Shown piece after piece: positions 1 to 13,000 of a stretch of 60,000 nt of DNA (positions within the stretch are counted from its first letter, which is position 1; each line of letters starts with the position of its first letter). The stretch spans positions 20,724,455 to 20,784,454 of the forward strand of contig CAIIXF020000002.1 of NCBI GenBank assembly GCA_903813345.2, given 5' to 3'. Source of the stretch: Owenia fusiformis. Its lineage: Eukaryota; Annelida; Polychaeta; Sabellida; Oweniidae. A program made the translations under genes and the position numbers. The notes under the pieces were generated by a model. That model was not told where the DNA came from, did no database searches, and saw only the letters and a list, made by a program, of their open reading frames with translations.

Positions 1-1663
1 TTTTTTTCTAGGTCCACCAAAGGGGAGGAGGCCTCTTCCCCTGGATCCACCAGTGTATTATATTTAACCCTCATGGATCCCTCTCCCAAAAATTGATCAA
101 CCAAGATCTAAGTATTTGCTGCCATCTATATAAAAACAAAAGTATTAAATCTACATTTTAAGCCCAACATCTGTGATTCCCATCCCCAGATAATTTTGGA
201 ATTCATAATTCTTTAAATGAAGCTTACACGATCAGTCGCCCTAGCCATTATATTTTTTATTTTTGTTATATTGAATATTCCATGAGAAAAAAATATTTAA
301 TTGCAATCTCCGAGCCTTTCGTCTAGTGCAATCCGTACCTCCTGTGCCTTAGGTAGTGAAGGTACGCAACGAACGAAATGAATTTTGAGAATGATTTAAT
401 TGGGAGTTAGAGCTTTGTTCATCAGGGTCTGAATCTTTAAATAGAAATAAAATATACAGTGCTCACTACCCTTGCCCAAGTCAGTATTTTTTGCTTATCT
501 AATCTTGAATTATCATAATAGAAATCAAAATAAGTTACAGACGACTTGGGCAAGGGCAAGTGCTCACTATAAATAAATAAATGACATTTGATTTGCTGAA
601 GTGAGGATTTCCCATGTTAAAAAAAAAGAAAATGTGTTTCCTTATGGAGATGTCCAATAGAATAACCCTCACCCCTCCCCATTTCAGACTGGTACACTTA
701 TTTAGCTTTAGGCTGCATATGAAGTGTCAGTTGGCGATCAATTAAAATGTGGAAATATCAGAAGACTGAGGTATTATATTATGAGATATTTAGGCCACAT
801 AATAACAATAATACACAAAAGAAACATTTTCAAGTAACATAAAACAAAAATATTTATTTCGCATAAAGATATGTATATTTTAACATTTTTCCTCCCAAAA
901 CCATCAAAATGAAATACACTACTACAAAATTTACAATATTATGTCCAGTAAATAATGTTCCAGTTTACAGTTTTCATTGCACTTCCCCCCTCCATTCGCT
1001 TCTTGGAAGCATGTACATATGTGGGGAAGAGTACAGGCCATCAGGAAAATATACCAGGTACTATGTAACAATGAAGGTTTAAATATCATATTCATCATAT
1101 TATCATATATCATATTGGTAACAGTTGCCAAGAAATGCACTCTCTAATCAAACAAAATGCTGGAACATTATTTACCTAGACACAGTTCATTGTCAGTGCT
1201 AGGAAAAAATCTCCCTATTATGCACATTCAAATATGACGGGAGAATTATTTCTTCAGTATTGTTGTGATCACATTCTTACTTCTTTTAAGAAAATCTGAC
1301 AATAAGCGAGCATTGCAAAAGATCAATGATGGAAAATGAACTGTATTTAACAGTTATGGGGGAGGGGGTAATTAGCCTTAAAAGTAAGCTTTCCAACATC
1401 GTTCTTCGGAATTTTATTTGAGAAAACTTTGTGGGATATAAACTCAGGATTCTACAGTGACATGCAACACAAGAGATAATCTCATGCTGAAGGTGTACAA
1501 AAATACAGATTGGAATAATTATAAAATTAACTAATACATATTAAGATAGATATAGTGTGACTTTAACGCAATGACACATATCAACAGATGAACTGTTCAA
1601 ATACAGTTAATTTTCCATCATTGATTTTTTGAAAGAAATGCTCCCTAAAAGAGAACACATAGA

Positions 1664-1793
1664 GTAAAACCTCTGGTACACCTTTGTTCAACTTGGAAGG
1701 TGTTCAACTTACATTTACATAAGGTAAATGGGTCAGAGGACTTAGAAGAGTGTTCCACTTATGGAGGTGTTCCACTCGACAGGTTTTACTGTT
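1664..1793. mobile_element. MITE, CAGTRAAACCTG-terminus family
   Basis: Ends AGTAAAACCTC and CAGGTTTTACT are inverted, with internal 'GTTCCACTTATGGAGGTGTT' text shared with copies near 11.4, 38.6, 45.6, 46.9 and 56.4 kb. Confidence 0.6.
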
Positions 1794-2183
1794 CATGTAG
1801 TTGTTCGTTTGTTTATTTGTACCTCCAAGCTAACTTTTTGCAATATTTTATAAACGTTGAAATGCCAAAACTACGCTATATACTTTTAGACAATCAAACT
1901 CCTCGGAGATTGTGTGAATTAGCCATGAATGGATTAATACAATCTTTCCTTTCAGGGATAATCCATTCTCCAAATGCATTAATTGTTGTTTGTTAGATTA
2001 AAAGAGTGACAAAACTCTGATAAGGAGAATGGTAATATCAATCCAGATTGTATGTTGTAGGCCAAAGATGGCAGCAGATTGACTTTCAGGTTGACAGCAC
2101 TGCCATCTTTATATGACACTCTTTTTAACACACTAAACCTAAGATCCAGATCCAATTTTACCATGGGTTTGCTCAGCAGTAGT

Positions 2184-2282
2184 AGCTACAATCCCTTGTG
2201 AGCTCCCCTCCTTGAGAAAGTGTGTAGTCAAGTAGTGGGAGGGGGAGGAGGGGGTATCAGGAGCTCGTAGCTAGACTAGCTC
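2184..2282. mobile_element. Small G-rich MITE, copy 1
   Basis: TAGCTACAATCCCTTGTGA at the left and a TAGCTAGACTAGC-type right end flank a G-rich centre. A second copy is at 4807-4912. Confidence 0.45.
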
Positions 2283-3860
2283 AGCAGTAGTTTGCTATCA
2301 TCAGCTCAATAATGGGCCTTAAGACACAACCTATACTCAATTCTGTTAGCTATGGTACCACAAGCAATCCCATGGTACCATGGAATGGTACCCACAACAT
2401 TGGAAAAATATTTTGACTTTGTGCACAATTTGCACTTTTAACAATGAAATGCTTCCCAACCATTTATTTTTATCATTACACTGTACAGTGTTTTAATAAA
2501 TTGTCTGGATGATTTAGTACAAACACACAAATATGTTTTACATGTTGACACACACACTATAAAGTACAAGTATGATATATACCCTTGGGTTGGTATATCT
2601 GAACATTAATAGCTCACATTTGAAACTGACTGACACACAATACAAACTTACAAGTACATGATGTAAACTACATAATGTTACCACTCACACATTGATTACA
2701 CAAAGCCTTTGATTTAAAGTTTACCATTGTCAGCTTGTAATTTTAATAAATTGTTTTTTATAAGCTATTTTTATGGTAATATTTTGTTATTGGATAATAA
2801 CAGATTGCTGGATCAGACACAAATATTGATTTATTGCGCAATCTGGATAATGATTTAAATCATTTTTCATTCTAACCATTTTTGGGATTTTTTCCAGCCT
2901 CATTTAAATCAATTGATCATTTCAAAAATCAACTTACTTACAAAATTCGGCCTCAAATCTAAACATTATTATTATATGAAAAAATACTGATTCATTAATC
3001 ATTATTATATTTTTAAGTCCTAAATATAACACCAATTTGAATTCAAATTACATAATGTCCAAGAGCTTTAAATCAAGATATCATAGGTTATTGCTTGGAC
3101 AAAAATAGTTTATTTACTGACTGGCCCCCCCAAGATCTTGGTAATATGTCAATCATTCACAAACTATGAGACCAATATTGCTAGCTTAGTGTAATCAAAG
3201 TAAAACAATAGAACACATATCAATTGATAAATGAGATCAAATCTTTTGAGATCTTGACAAGTAAGATTTTGCTTCATCTATTTTCACATTTTTGAAATGA
3301 ACTGAAAGTATATTGAAATTGATAAAGTGCCATACTTCAATTTAAGACATTTCTTTTCATTTGATATTTCAAAATTAGCATGGAAAACATATTAAGTACA
3401 CTCGATGTTATACCATTTTTGATATTATTTTATCACTGAGTTGACGTCAATATGCATCAAAGAAGTTCAAATACATGCTTGGCACTATTCTTAATGAAAA
3501 GCATACACCCCTTATTTATACTCTGAAATTGGGGTACCGTATGATACATCAAGAGTATGGCACCGTTAGAGTATTGTGCCATGCAGTGTTCACGGTACTG
3601 TTTTACTATACAGTACCATATTACACATTACTGCACAGTACCGTAGCCAAAATAGTATCATACTGTACTGTTGGAATTTGGTTGTGTATGTCACTGGATT
3701 CATCTTGTGATGTGATGTGACTTTTTCAATGTTTGAATTTTCAATCAATGAGCAAGCATAGTGTGAAATACTAATCTCAATATGTTATGAATAACCTATA
3801 ATTGATGCAACATACATTGAAACATACATGACAATCATATACTATGTAAATTATGTATAC

Positions 3861-3938
3861 AGGGTGGGCCAAAAAATGTCACCCTTATTATATTCTTGCC
3901 AGTTCAGAATGGGTACCATTTTTTGCCCCACCCTGTAC
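3861..3938. mobile_element. Tiny palindromic MITE with TA flanks
   Basis: CAGGGTGGGCCAAAAAATG and CATTTTTTGCCCCACCCTG are near-perfect inverted ends, each flanked by TA, as expected for a Tc1/mariner-type insertion. Related ends occur at 7549 and 59098. Confidence 0.6.
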
Positions 3939-4806
3939 ATAAATGTACGCTCATATGCCGTTATATGTATATACATGTACATATACACTCACATACTATT
4001 TTACATATTTTGTGGCACATAAAAGGCATGTATACAATATGAATAATATCAACTCGAGTCATCCCCTCACCTCTTGGAAATAAGGGGAAATATGATCTAT
4101 TTAGAAATTATGCATATCAACTACAATATATACTCTCACTCAGTTTATTGAGCTCTTGTTGAGCAAACCCATTTACAGCCATAATAACACTGACGCGTAG
4201 CCCGATGAATGAGATCTGTTTTGCTCAAACTCTAACACAATAACTGCAATAACAAGAATACAGCAACTCCAGGGAGTAGCATATCCCACCGATAGTGGCC
4301 AATTTGAAATGCAGCAGAAATCTTCAAAAGAATTTTTCAGCAGAGCTTCTATGTCCCTCAGCTTCAGCATAAAAATTTGAATTAAAATCAGACAACTGGA
4401 ATTTGAGTTATCAAAAATTACCTTTTTTACAAAAAGGATGGCCATTTTGAATTGATCAACCATACTGAAAATTCCTTCTTGACCAGAATTCCTACACCCA
4501 TAAGGCATAAGCCTATAAAATTCAAACAAAACCGTCATCTGGTATTTGAGTTATCGCCCAGACAAATGAACGCACAAACAGGACAAACACATGTCCGGAT
4601 GAACACACAGACAGCTTCTCTATATCTCTACAAACTTCATTCGGTGGGATAATAATCTCTGAGGTTGGGTTAATGTCATTCAGTTTATTTAGTGCCCTTA
4701 TGTCCAGAAAAATGGAATGTTGTCTCACCGGAATTAAGTATTTCGGCACAACAATATTTCCAGATTTTTTTGCTTAATAACAATATTATTAAGAAAATAA
4801 TTAGTC

Positions 4807-4912
4807 AAGCTACAAGCCCTTGTGATCCCTCATGACTCATCCCTGTGTGAGAAGGTGTGTGGTCAAGTAGGGGGGGAGGGGGGGGGGGGTCACAGGGGAT
4901 TGCAGCTAGACT
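4807..4912. mobile_element. Small G-rich MITE, copy 2
   Basis: Same layout as 2184-2282: 'AGCTACAAGCCCTTGTGA', then 'GTGTGTGGTCAAGTAG', a poly-G run, and 'GGGGATTGCAGCTAGACTAG'. The ends are imperfect inverted repeats. Confidence 0.45.
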
Positions 4913-5258
4913 AGAAAATAATGATTTTTAGAAGTCAATTTGGCTCATAAAAATACTATATCCCTTTGAATAAGTCATTTTTCTCCTAAGATGTGAATTA
5001 TGAAACAGGTGGCTTTGTAAGCCAAAAATTAAATTTTACAAAAATACAACAGTTCCACTTTATACATGTACATAAATGCAAATATTCCGAAGAAAATATT
5101 TCCTAAATATTTCTTTGAACTTTTTCAATCTATTTCAATCCTTAAAGGACAAACATGTAGAAGGAATAGAGTTAGTTTTATATATGGGGACAATTTTTCC
5201 TAAGAAAATATATGCATGTAAAACATATTAAACCTTTTCATGAATGTGTATATGCATA

Positions 5259-5412
5259 CAGGCCCGTAGCCACCTTTTGTCAAGGGGGTTCACTTTTGAC
5301 AATTTTGGCCAAAATCACAAGTATAAAAACCTAGAATGTTGAGAAACTGCATGATATTGAAAGAATTTTTGGCCAAGAGGGAGGGGGTGGAGGGGGTGGG
5401 GCTACGGGCCTG
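5259..5412. mobile_element. GGCCCGTAGCC-end MITE, copy 1
   Basis: Starts CAGGCCCGTAGCC and ends GGCTACGGGCCTG, a perfect 13-bp inverted pair. Inside is 'TTTTGGCCAAAAT' and G-runs. The family recurs at 9207, 32957 and 58130. Confidence 0.7.
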
Positions 5413-5640
5413 CTATATGTGTATACATATTGCTATACTGCATATAGATACAAGAGCAATTTAATATGGAATGTATTGAAAGTCAAAATAGACTTACAAA
5501 AATGTAAGGGTTATTTAGATATAGTAAACAGTTATAGAATATACTCTTAATAGACTATATAAAGATATTTGATTAATATCAACTACAAAAATACTACACA
5601 TAAGAGACTCCAAAAATGTTTTTGATCTTTGATACAAGAG

Positions 5641-7044
5641 TTACTGCTGGTAAACATAAGCAGGCATTTGCATGTTCATAGGTGGGCCATAGTGAGATGT
5701 AGTCTGCATCGGAGGCTGGCTATAATAAACTGTCCCCGTGGGCTGAGCTATTGTCATCCCAGAGGGAGCCACCATACCATGGCTAGGCGGGGTAGACGGC
5801 AGAGTGTAGTACTGACCACCTGAAGGCAAAGAATGAGGGTTAACAACATGCAAACCACCATCACCAGAATAAGAATGTGCATGATCTACATACGACTGAC
5901 AGTAAGCTAGATTATTAGTATCAGAATCTACATTAGTCACAGAAGGTTGGTTAGGATGATGATAATGCACAGCCCCATCACCGTTAGTATAAGCTATAGC
6001 CCCAGTGCTGGTGCTGCCCTCTGCGACACCGATTGGACCACCATCACCATGAACTACATATTTATGACTATCATGCTCAGAATCAGGGTACGGATTGGGG
6101 TCAAATGTTTGTTGGACAAGCGGGGGGCCAGCGAATTTTTCTGGATCAGGTTTCTTGGGGGTTAACATTTGTTGAAATCGCGGTGGAATGTCTTTCATCG
6201 GTCGTACAATTCTAGGCACATAATTCTTCTTGTGAAATTTCCTAGGGACATTGATGATTGTGTTGTCATGCGGTGTAGATTCGTCGCTAGTGTGACCATC
6301 TGTGATGTCATAGCTTGGTCTTGGGAGTGGTAGGAAAGCAGAGCTTGATTCTCCATCAGGTTTTGATTTTCCTATTGTGCTTTCTGTACTGAAATCAGAC
6401 TGGCATCCGCTGTCATTATTCCCATGATCCTCTTGTGACGAGTCATCTGATCTTGTGCTACTCTCTTGTGATGGACTTTTTGGGGCAGCAATGTTTATAT
6501 TTTCGTCACTGTCCAACTGACAATATTTTTCAAGTTTTGCTGTGATTTCATCTACATTTTGGATTTTTGGGTTATTTGCTCTATGTGTATATCTGGGAAA
6601 GGGAGTATCCTTTGTATAAGTATGGCCCTGGGGTACTTGCACATATCCTGGGGGTGGTGCATACATTGTCATCTGCGGATGTCCCATGGTTGCTCTATGA
6701 TAGGCGTGAGGATGATAAACTGGTCTAAAGTGCATCATTCTTTGTGGAATGTGACCAGTAGGTGGCGCATGAGGACCACTATATGATGGCACTGCTTGGT
6801 GGATTTTTTTCTCAGATTTTATTTCCAACTCAGTTGGTGTTTTTTCGTCAGTTGTATTGCTAGTATTACCTGTTGTCTCCGCATCTTTCTCAGTGAAGGG
6901 CGGGGCTGAAAGGGGTGGAGCCTGAAGCGTTGGGTCGACATGGAAGGGCTGATTGGGTGTCACTGGGGTAACAGGCATACTGACAGGCATGGGTTGTTGG
7001 CCGAGGTTTTGTTGCTGGTGCATCAGAGTTGAGAGGCGAAAATG
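5641..7044 (-). CDS. OTUD4: OTUD4 visible exon 16 (terminal coding exon)
   Basis: Acceptor TTTTAG precedes 7044; it reads [18 protein letters not shown] and stops at TAA (5641). About 467 residues, Pro/Gln/His/Tyr-rich, with a Ser/Asp-rich acidic stretch in the middle and ending MPAYVYQQ. No globular domain recognised. The internal Met in LMHQQQ is not a start, because the phase joins exon 15. Confidence 0.92.
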   Translation of the reverse strand, partial: HFRLSTLMHQQQNLGQQPMPVSMPVTPVTPNQPFHVDPTLQAPPLSAPPFTEKDAETTGNTSNTTDEKTPTELEIKSEKKIHQAVPSYSGPHAPPTGHIPQRMMHFRPVYHPHAYHRATMGHPQMTMYAPPPGYVQVPQGHTYTKDTPFPRYTHRANNPKIQNVDEITAKLEKYCQLDSDENINIAAPKSPSQESSTRSDDSSQEDHGNNDSGCQSDFSTESTIGKSKPDGESSSAFLPLPRPSYDITDGHTSDESTPHDNTIINVPRKFHKKNYVPRIVRPMKDIPPRFQQMLTPKKPDPEKFAGPPLVQQTFDPNPYPDSEHDSHKYVVHGDGGPIGVAEGSTSTGAIAYTNGDGAVHYHHPNQPSVTNVDSDTNNLAYCQSYVDHAHSYSGDGGLHVVNPHSLPSGGQYYTLPSTPPSHGMVAPSGMTIAQPTGTVYYSQPPMQTTSHYGPPMNMQMPAYVYQQ

Positions 7045-10000
7045 CTAAAATATAAATGTGATTTAATTGAAACCACATTGAACAAGGCACTACCATGCAA
7101 AATGTCACCACATGCTATTTGTTACAGAAGCCAAATTTAATTAGATTTTATAGGTTTGGTCAAAATTGTATATCTTTTTAAAATTGACTATAATCAAAAC
7201 TAAATTTGCAGGCAAAAAGCTAGATGACAAAATAGCTATTTACTGAACTCATATCGACATATCTTGATTTCAAACAATCATATCGTACCTCAACTCCTAT
7301 GTTGTAGAAGAATCTCAAAGTGTTCACATCTGAAAAAAATGAAGCAAACACATCAACAAACAGAAATGATTAAAATTCAATTTTACGATTGTACTTAATT
7401 TTTATTTTTATTAAGATATATTTATTTTGTTACAAGATACGAAAAAAATCGTACTTAATTACAATGAACGTTCTAATTACAACATCTTCAACTTCAATCT
7501 TTTTTGATCAATGGATAAAATGTATCAAATGTTTTTAATATAATTACAGGGTGGGCAATAAAAAACAGGACACTTTGCATGTTTCTTAAAAATACTAAAG
7601 ATCATGTGTAGGATACCAATATATTCAAGTCACAATATTGGTAAAATGCTGTACCTAAAATGATAGATATTCACAAATTCTTTACAATTTTGATAGCTGT
7701 TTTGGCAGCTATTGCACCACATTTTTTAAGCCAAGCAAAAAATAATAAAAACAAGCATCATTTGACAGAATTATGGTTTCACTATAGAGAGATGTCACTA
7801 GCTGAACAATAACGCAGATGCAAGTAGGTATTTACCAGTTTCACCACCAGGTGGCTCATTCGGGTCAGATAGCATAGCGGGTATTAGCAGAAAGTTAAAT
7901 TCAATTACATTTGTATTAGTGGTTCAATTTTCATATAACCCTTATGTATCTAATAGTTATGCAAATTGAAATATGTCCAGTAAAAGAAAAAGAAAAACGT
8001 ATCTGTCCAATACAAGAAAAGATATTTCACTTTTTGTGATTTTGTAACATTGGGTCTATGGGGAATCAACCCGAACGAGAAGTCAAACTTTCAAAAAGAA
8101 ATTAATTTTCAAAGTTGATAAACAATTTTCGAAACCATATTTCTAGATGTACTTTTACATGTAGATTTCAAATATGACATCACTTTGACTGAATTTTGAA
8201 TAATTATTGACGTAAATCAAGATCATGTCTACTCGCATCTAGTCTATTGTGATCTTCTCAGTGTATCTGGCTTTTGCGTTTTGAATAGAAATAACCATTG
8301 TTGACCTTGTTTTTTAATCCATAGGCCAAAGAACACATTTAACGTCTAACATATTTAACATATTTAATGGCAAATGCAAATTTTCTTCTCTCAACCTGTC
8401 TCTGATTGGACAAAGTTCGACTTGGGATTAATCATACACAATACACATTCCCGGGCCTATGTTTTAATCCGCAAACTTACCACCATTCGGTAGATCAGAT
8501 CCCGCATTGTCCATAGAGGCTTGTGCATTCAGATTGACAGGTCCCGTTAGGTTATTCACATAAGGAATGACAAGGAAGGGATAGAACTGAAGCTGGGTGG
8601 GTGGGGACACAAATTGCTGGACTTGGGGGGGTGGCGTCATGTATGGCTGTTGTACCTGGGGACTAGCAGCTAGAAAACGAATAAAATAGAAAGTATATAA
8701 AATACATTGATATAGGCACATACAAAATTTCAATAAAATAACACACTCGTACATGCCAAAATGTCATAAGACAGTGTGCCATGCTCACAAGTATTCACAT
8801 ATAAAATATGAACAATATCACTCCACTACTTTTCGAGTTATAGTAAAACACGTAAAATAACACATGTTAAAAGAGTATATATTTGTACAAAATATGAACA
8901 AAATCAGGCCAACAGTATCTGAGTTATTGGATTGCCCGAACGGACATACGGAAGGACGAACGTACAGAGCCATTCCCTGTATCCCTCCAAACTTCGTTTG
9001 TTTGATAATAAAACAGGCAGGATCACACTGTGATTGGACTGTGAGAGATCACCTCAGAATCTGATAAAAAAATCTTTTCATCTGCCCTTTTCATTCATTT
9101 GACTTGGCTTTTTAAAAGAGAGCTTCATCTACTTTTAGCTAACCTATGCACTCAGGGTGATTTTTATCTTGTCTTTGCCAATTCAACATGGCATTCTATT
9201 TTTGATGCAAGCCCGTAGCCAGGGGGGTAGGGGTTTGCAGGGTTCCCCCCCTGGCCAAAAATTCTTTCAAAATCATGCAGTTTTCCACCATTTTGAGCAC
9301 TTCTCAAGTGATTTTAGTCATATTTGGGCCAAAATTGTAGAATGTAAACCCCCCCTGGAAATTTTTGAAAACTGAACCCCCCCTTGTCAAATCCTGGCTA
9401 CAGGCCTGTGATGTGTTTCACTTACAAAGCGATGATAATTTAATATGAAGTCAATGGATTATGAGACCTTTAAGAGTTCCACTTACAGAGGTGTTTCACT
9501 TTACAATTCTTAATGTAGTTCTCTAGGTAGTGGAGAGAGGCACCAAATACTAAATACAATGTTAATTGTGAAATAGGTACTAGAGAGAAGCACAGTACTA
9601 ATTTGGGTAATATGTATGGAGGAATTAACAAAACACAGTCTGATCAAGGAATAAAGGGATTAAGGGCAGCAGATATGTGCGCACACTGTACATGGGTACA
9701 AAACATACAGCATTTTATCATTACTTATTGGACACTCCATATATCAAAAAGTCATAATCTCGCATTTCTTTCTCTTCAAAGATCAAATTAAGTTCTGAAA
9801 CGTTGAGGCTTTGCACTGTGAATGATATTTTCATACTGAAGCAACCTACCTAAGTTGCCATTCACATCAGGTTGGAGTGTAGGCCCTGGGGATTGAGACG
9901 ATACTGGTGATGTCATACGTTGTGGCAGCACAAGGGGTGGCGGAGGAGTTTTGCGAGCTGAAGTTAGAATATTTCACATTTTATCTTGAGCACTGAGTTT

Positions 10001-13000
10001 AGCTAAATATTGTATAAGATGAAGCTCTCTTTCAAGAACCGAAATTGAAAAAATGGAAAGGGTACTGTAAATTGCTTTAATTTGGCGCTATTTAATTTGG
10101 CGGATTGAGTAAATTTTGGCTGCTATTTAATTTGGCGGATCGACCTTCATAAATCATATTGCTCTCTTCACAGATAGCCATTGATAACAGAATTTTATCC
10201 CTCCTAGTATCAGATTGTTTATTAATCTAAACCAGTGTAGACCTTCTGAAATTATTTAAAATTGATATTTTATTCATGTTCCAATCAAGTTTTCTGTGCA
10301 GTTTTCTTAGTTTTTCACTAAGTTTATTGTGCAAGATAACACCATGTGGAAAGGGCACTGGACGAAAATTCCCAGGAATTTCATTTTCAAAAAATTGGTG
10401 GAGATTTAATTTGGTGGGTTTCATCAATCTGCCAAATTAAAATGGCCATCAAATTAAGGCAATAATTTAAATTTTGGATATCTTTAGTAATAAAATCATG
10501 TTCTCAGTTTTTAAAATGTAATTAATTCGGCATAGTAGACTTAATTACTTTTTTGGTTTTCGTAAAAGGCTGATGTATTTCCAGTTTTTTAACATTAAAC
10601 AAGAAATCTGAGAGTTTAAAAAAATGGAAATAATTTCACAATGCTATGTACATTTATCCAATATATAACCAGGTACAATTAAAAAAATATTTAATTGAAT
10701 TCAAACTATTATCATATTAATAGACTAATGTTGAAATAATGAAGTGAAAAAATTATGTTAAACGACAACCATTAAAGGCCACAGATTGTAAAAATCAATA
10801 CATCTATTAACACACAATACCTGCCAATTGCCATCCCAATTAAGTTGATAACATTTTGGAGAGATATTGTGTGGATCATGAACATATAACACTACAGCAG
10901 GTAGATAAAAAAATCAAAATTTGACGAAATTAGTCCTTTTTGATTCTACTTTTCAAGTGGTCAATTCTCCAACAAAATAATAAAACATGAATTTTTAAAC
11001 TTATTCAATCATCTTTATTGTCGAAGTATTTTAATACGTCATTTAATTTTGCCATCTTACGATGGAAGATGAGAGTAATTCTTTGCCCACTCCAGTGATA
11101 TGTTGAAGACTAGCACTGGAACAGGAGTTTGAATAGAGATTTTATTCAAGGGATGTTTATACTAGCAGCATGCCGTTAATAAGAGGATTTGTCAAATTAA
11201 ATATACATTTAAATAGTTAAATCAAAACAAACTGCTTCTTTTAAATCCCCAAAAAGTAATCGTCAATTTTTATCATTCCAATTTGAGGTTTTATGACTAG
11301 ATTCAGAAGAATTGCACCATGCATTGCTTGATACATATATATTTTGATAACATATTGTCATTATAATCTCGCATTATTCCCTTCAGAAATGAGCAAGTTC
11401 AGTAAAACCTGTTTAAATGCAACATCTTTGAGAGGTGTTAGGAGGTGTTCTACTTATAGAGGTTAATTTAACATTAAAGCAATGGGTCATGGGACTCTGA
11501 AAAATGTACTACTTGGGAGGTGTTCTACTTATAAAGGTTCATTTAACATTAAGTCAGTTGATCTTAGCTTGGGACTGTAAAAAGTGTTCCACTAACAGAG
11601 GTGTTCCACTTCTAGGTGTGTTCCACTTTGCAGGTTTCACTGTACATCAAAGATACATCCAGTATTCAAACCTGATGAAGATCATACTTCTCAAAGAGAA
11701 AAATGGCCACTTGGAAACTAGCATCCCGGAAAATCATATAGTGGAACTATAAAAATCTGTTTTTGCAATTGTAAAAAAAATTTCAAGCTCAACAGATGAA
11801 TGGTTTTCTTGATCTCTGAAAAAACGTTCTAGTGCCACCTGCATGCTCCCCAATAACATAGATAAGAAACAAGATGACTAGATAGGACATCATCAAGTCT
11901 GATAAAATAATTCATTCATGCACCATCATGCATTTCACCAATACAAATACAGTATTACAAACGATAAGAAAAATCACCTAGTATCAAAATGAAAAACTAA
12001 GTAGAAAACAGTGGTATGAACAAGGTATAAAATAAACATAGATGAAGTCATTACTCCAAAGTGCACAGAAATGACATAACATAAGACACTTCATTCAAAT
12101 TTTACAGAGAAAACAAGTAAATAAGCATGAGCAGACGGACATTTTAAAATCCTACATTCATATACTAGCATACCATGTGTTTCTCCAACACCCAGGCTAT
12201 ATACACAACTTGGCCTCACCTTCCTGAGATACCTCACATTTATCGACATCATTTTCGACATCATCGGCACCAAGATGGTCCTCACTCATCTTTGCTAACT
12301 TGTTATTTATAATACAGTTAGTTGACATTGTTGAAACGCTATCCGCATCATGGTTATCATTTGTGACATCTGTGGTATCATTCTTAATGTCATGAATATC
12401 CTTTGTAACATTGTTAATTTTACTTCGATCACATTCACCTTCGGCACATGTTACATCTTGGTCCAGGTCATTTCTAGGTGTGACATCCTTGTCATTTGTA
12501 TTTTTGTGACACATTTTAAATCCATTTTGATAAAATTGTTCATCTGTTGGATTAGCTTCAACCGCATTCTGTGAAATGTTCTTCATATTTTTAATATTTG
12601 TGGGTTCCTTTATCGACTGTTTAGATTCATCATTATCTATCATACCTGCAGCATTAGCGATTTCATTTATACATTCACCATCCATTAGTTCCTCTGATAC
12701 ACATTCACCCGTTTTCTCAGTCATGTTTTTACATCCATTAAAACAGCATTTCGTTTTATCAGAGTATTGTCTGATGTGTTGAAATTTGACTCTAGTGTCT
12801 GACACAGCTGTTGCCCCTGATATATCACCCATATATCCGATACATTGTGCACTGTCTGTTTTATCTACTCTCTCATCTATCAATAATTCCCCGCTCTGTT
12901 TAATCCCCATATGCTGTTCACAACTAGTGCGCAATATGATTTTCTGAATGTGATTTTTCGTTTTCATGCTCCTATCAATAAATCCATTCTCTAAAGCGTG

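Larger units (their letters stand above)
1..5640. other. 3' flank of OTUD4, no gene supported
   Basis: AT-rich sequence with only short random open frames. It may include the 3' UTR of the minus-strand OTUD4 gene; a TTTATT (AATAAA on the minus strand) at 4684-4689 is one candidate signal. It holds several MITEs listed separately and GGTACC/TACCGT-rich inverted patches at 2351-2392 and 3530-3670. Confidence 0.5.

Noticed and set aside
5629-6786. Several + strand frames over the OTUD4 terminal exon
   Set aside because: Antisense shadows of the supported minus-strand coding exon.
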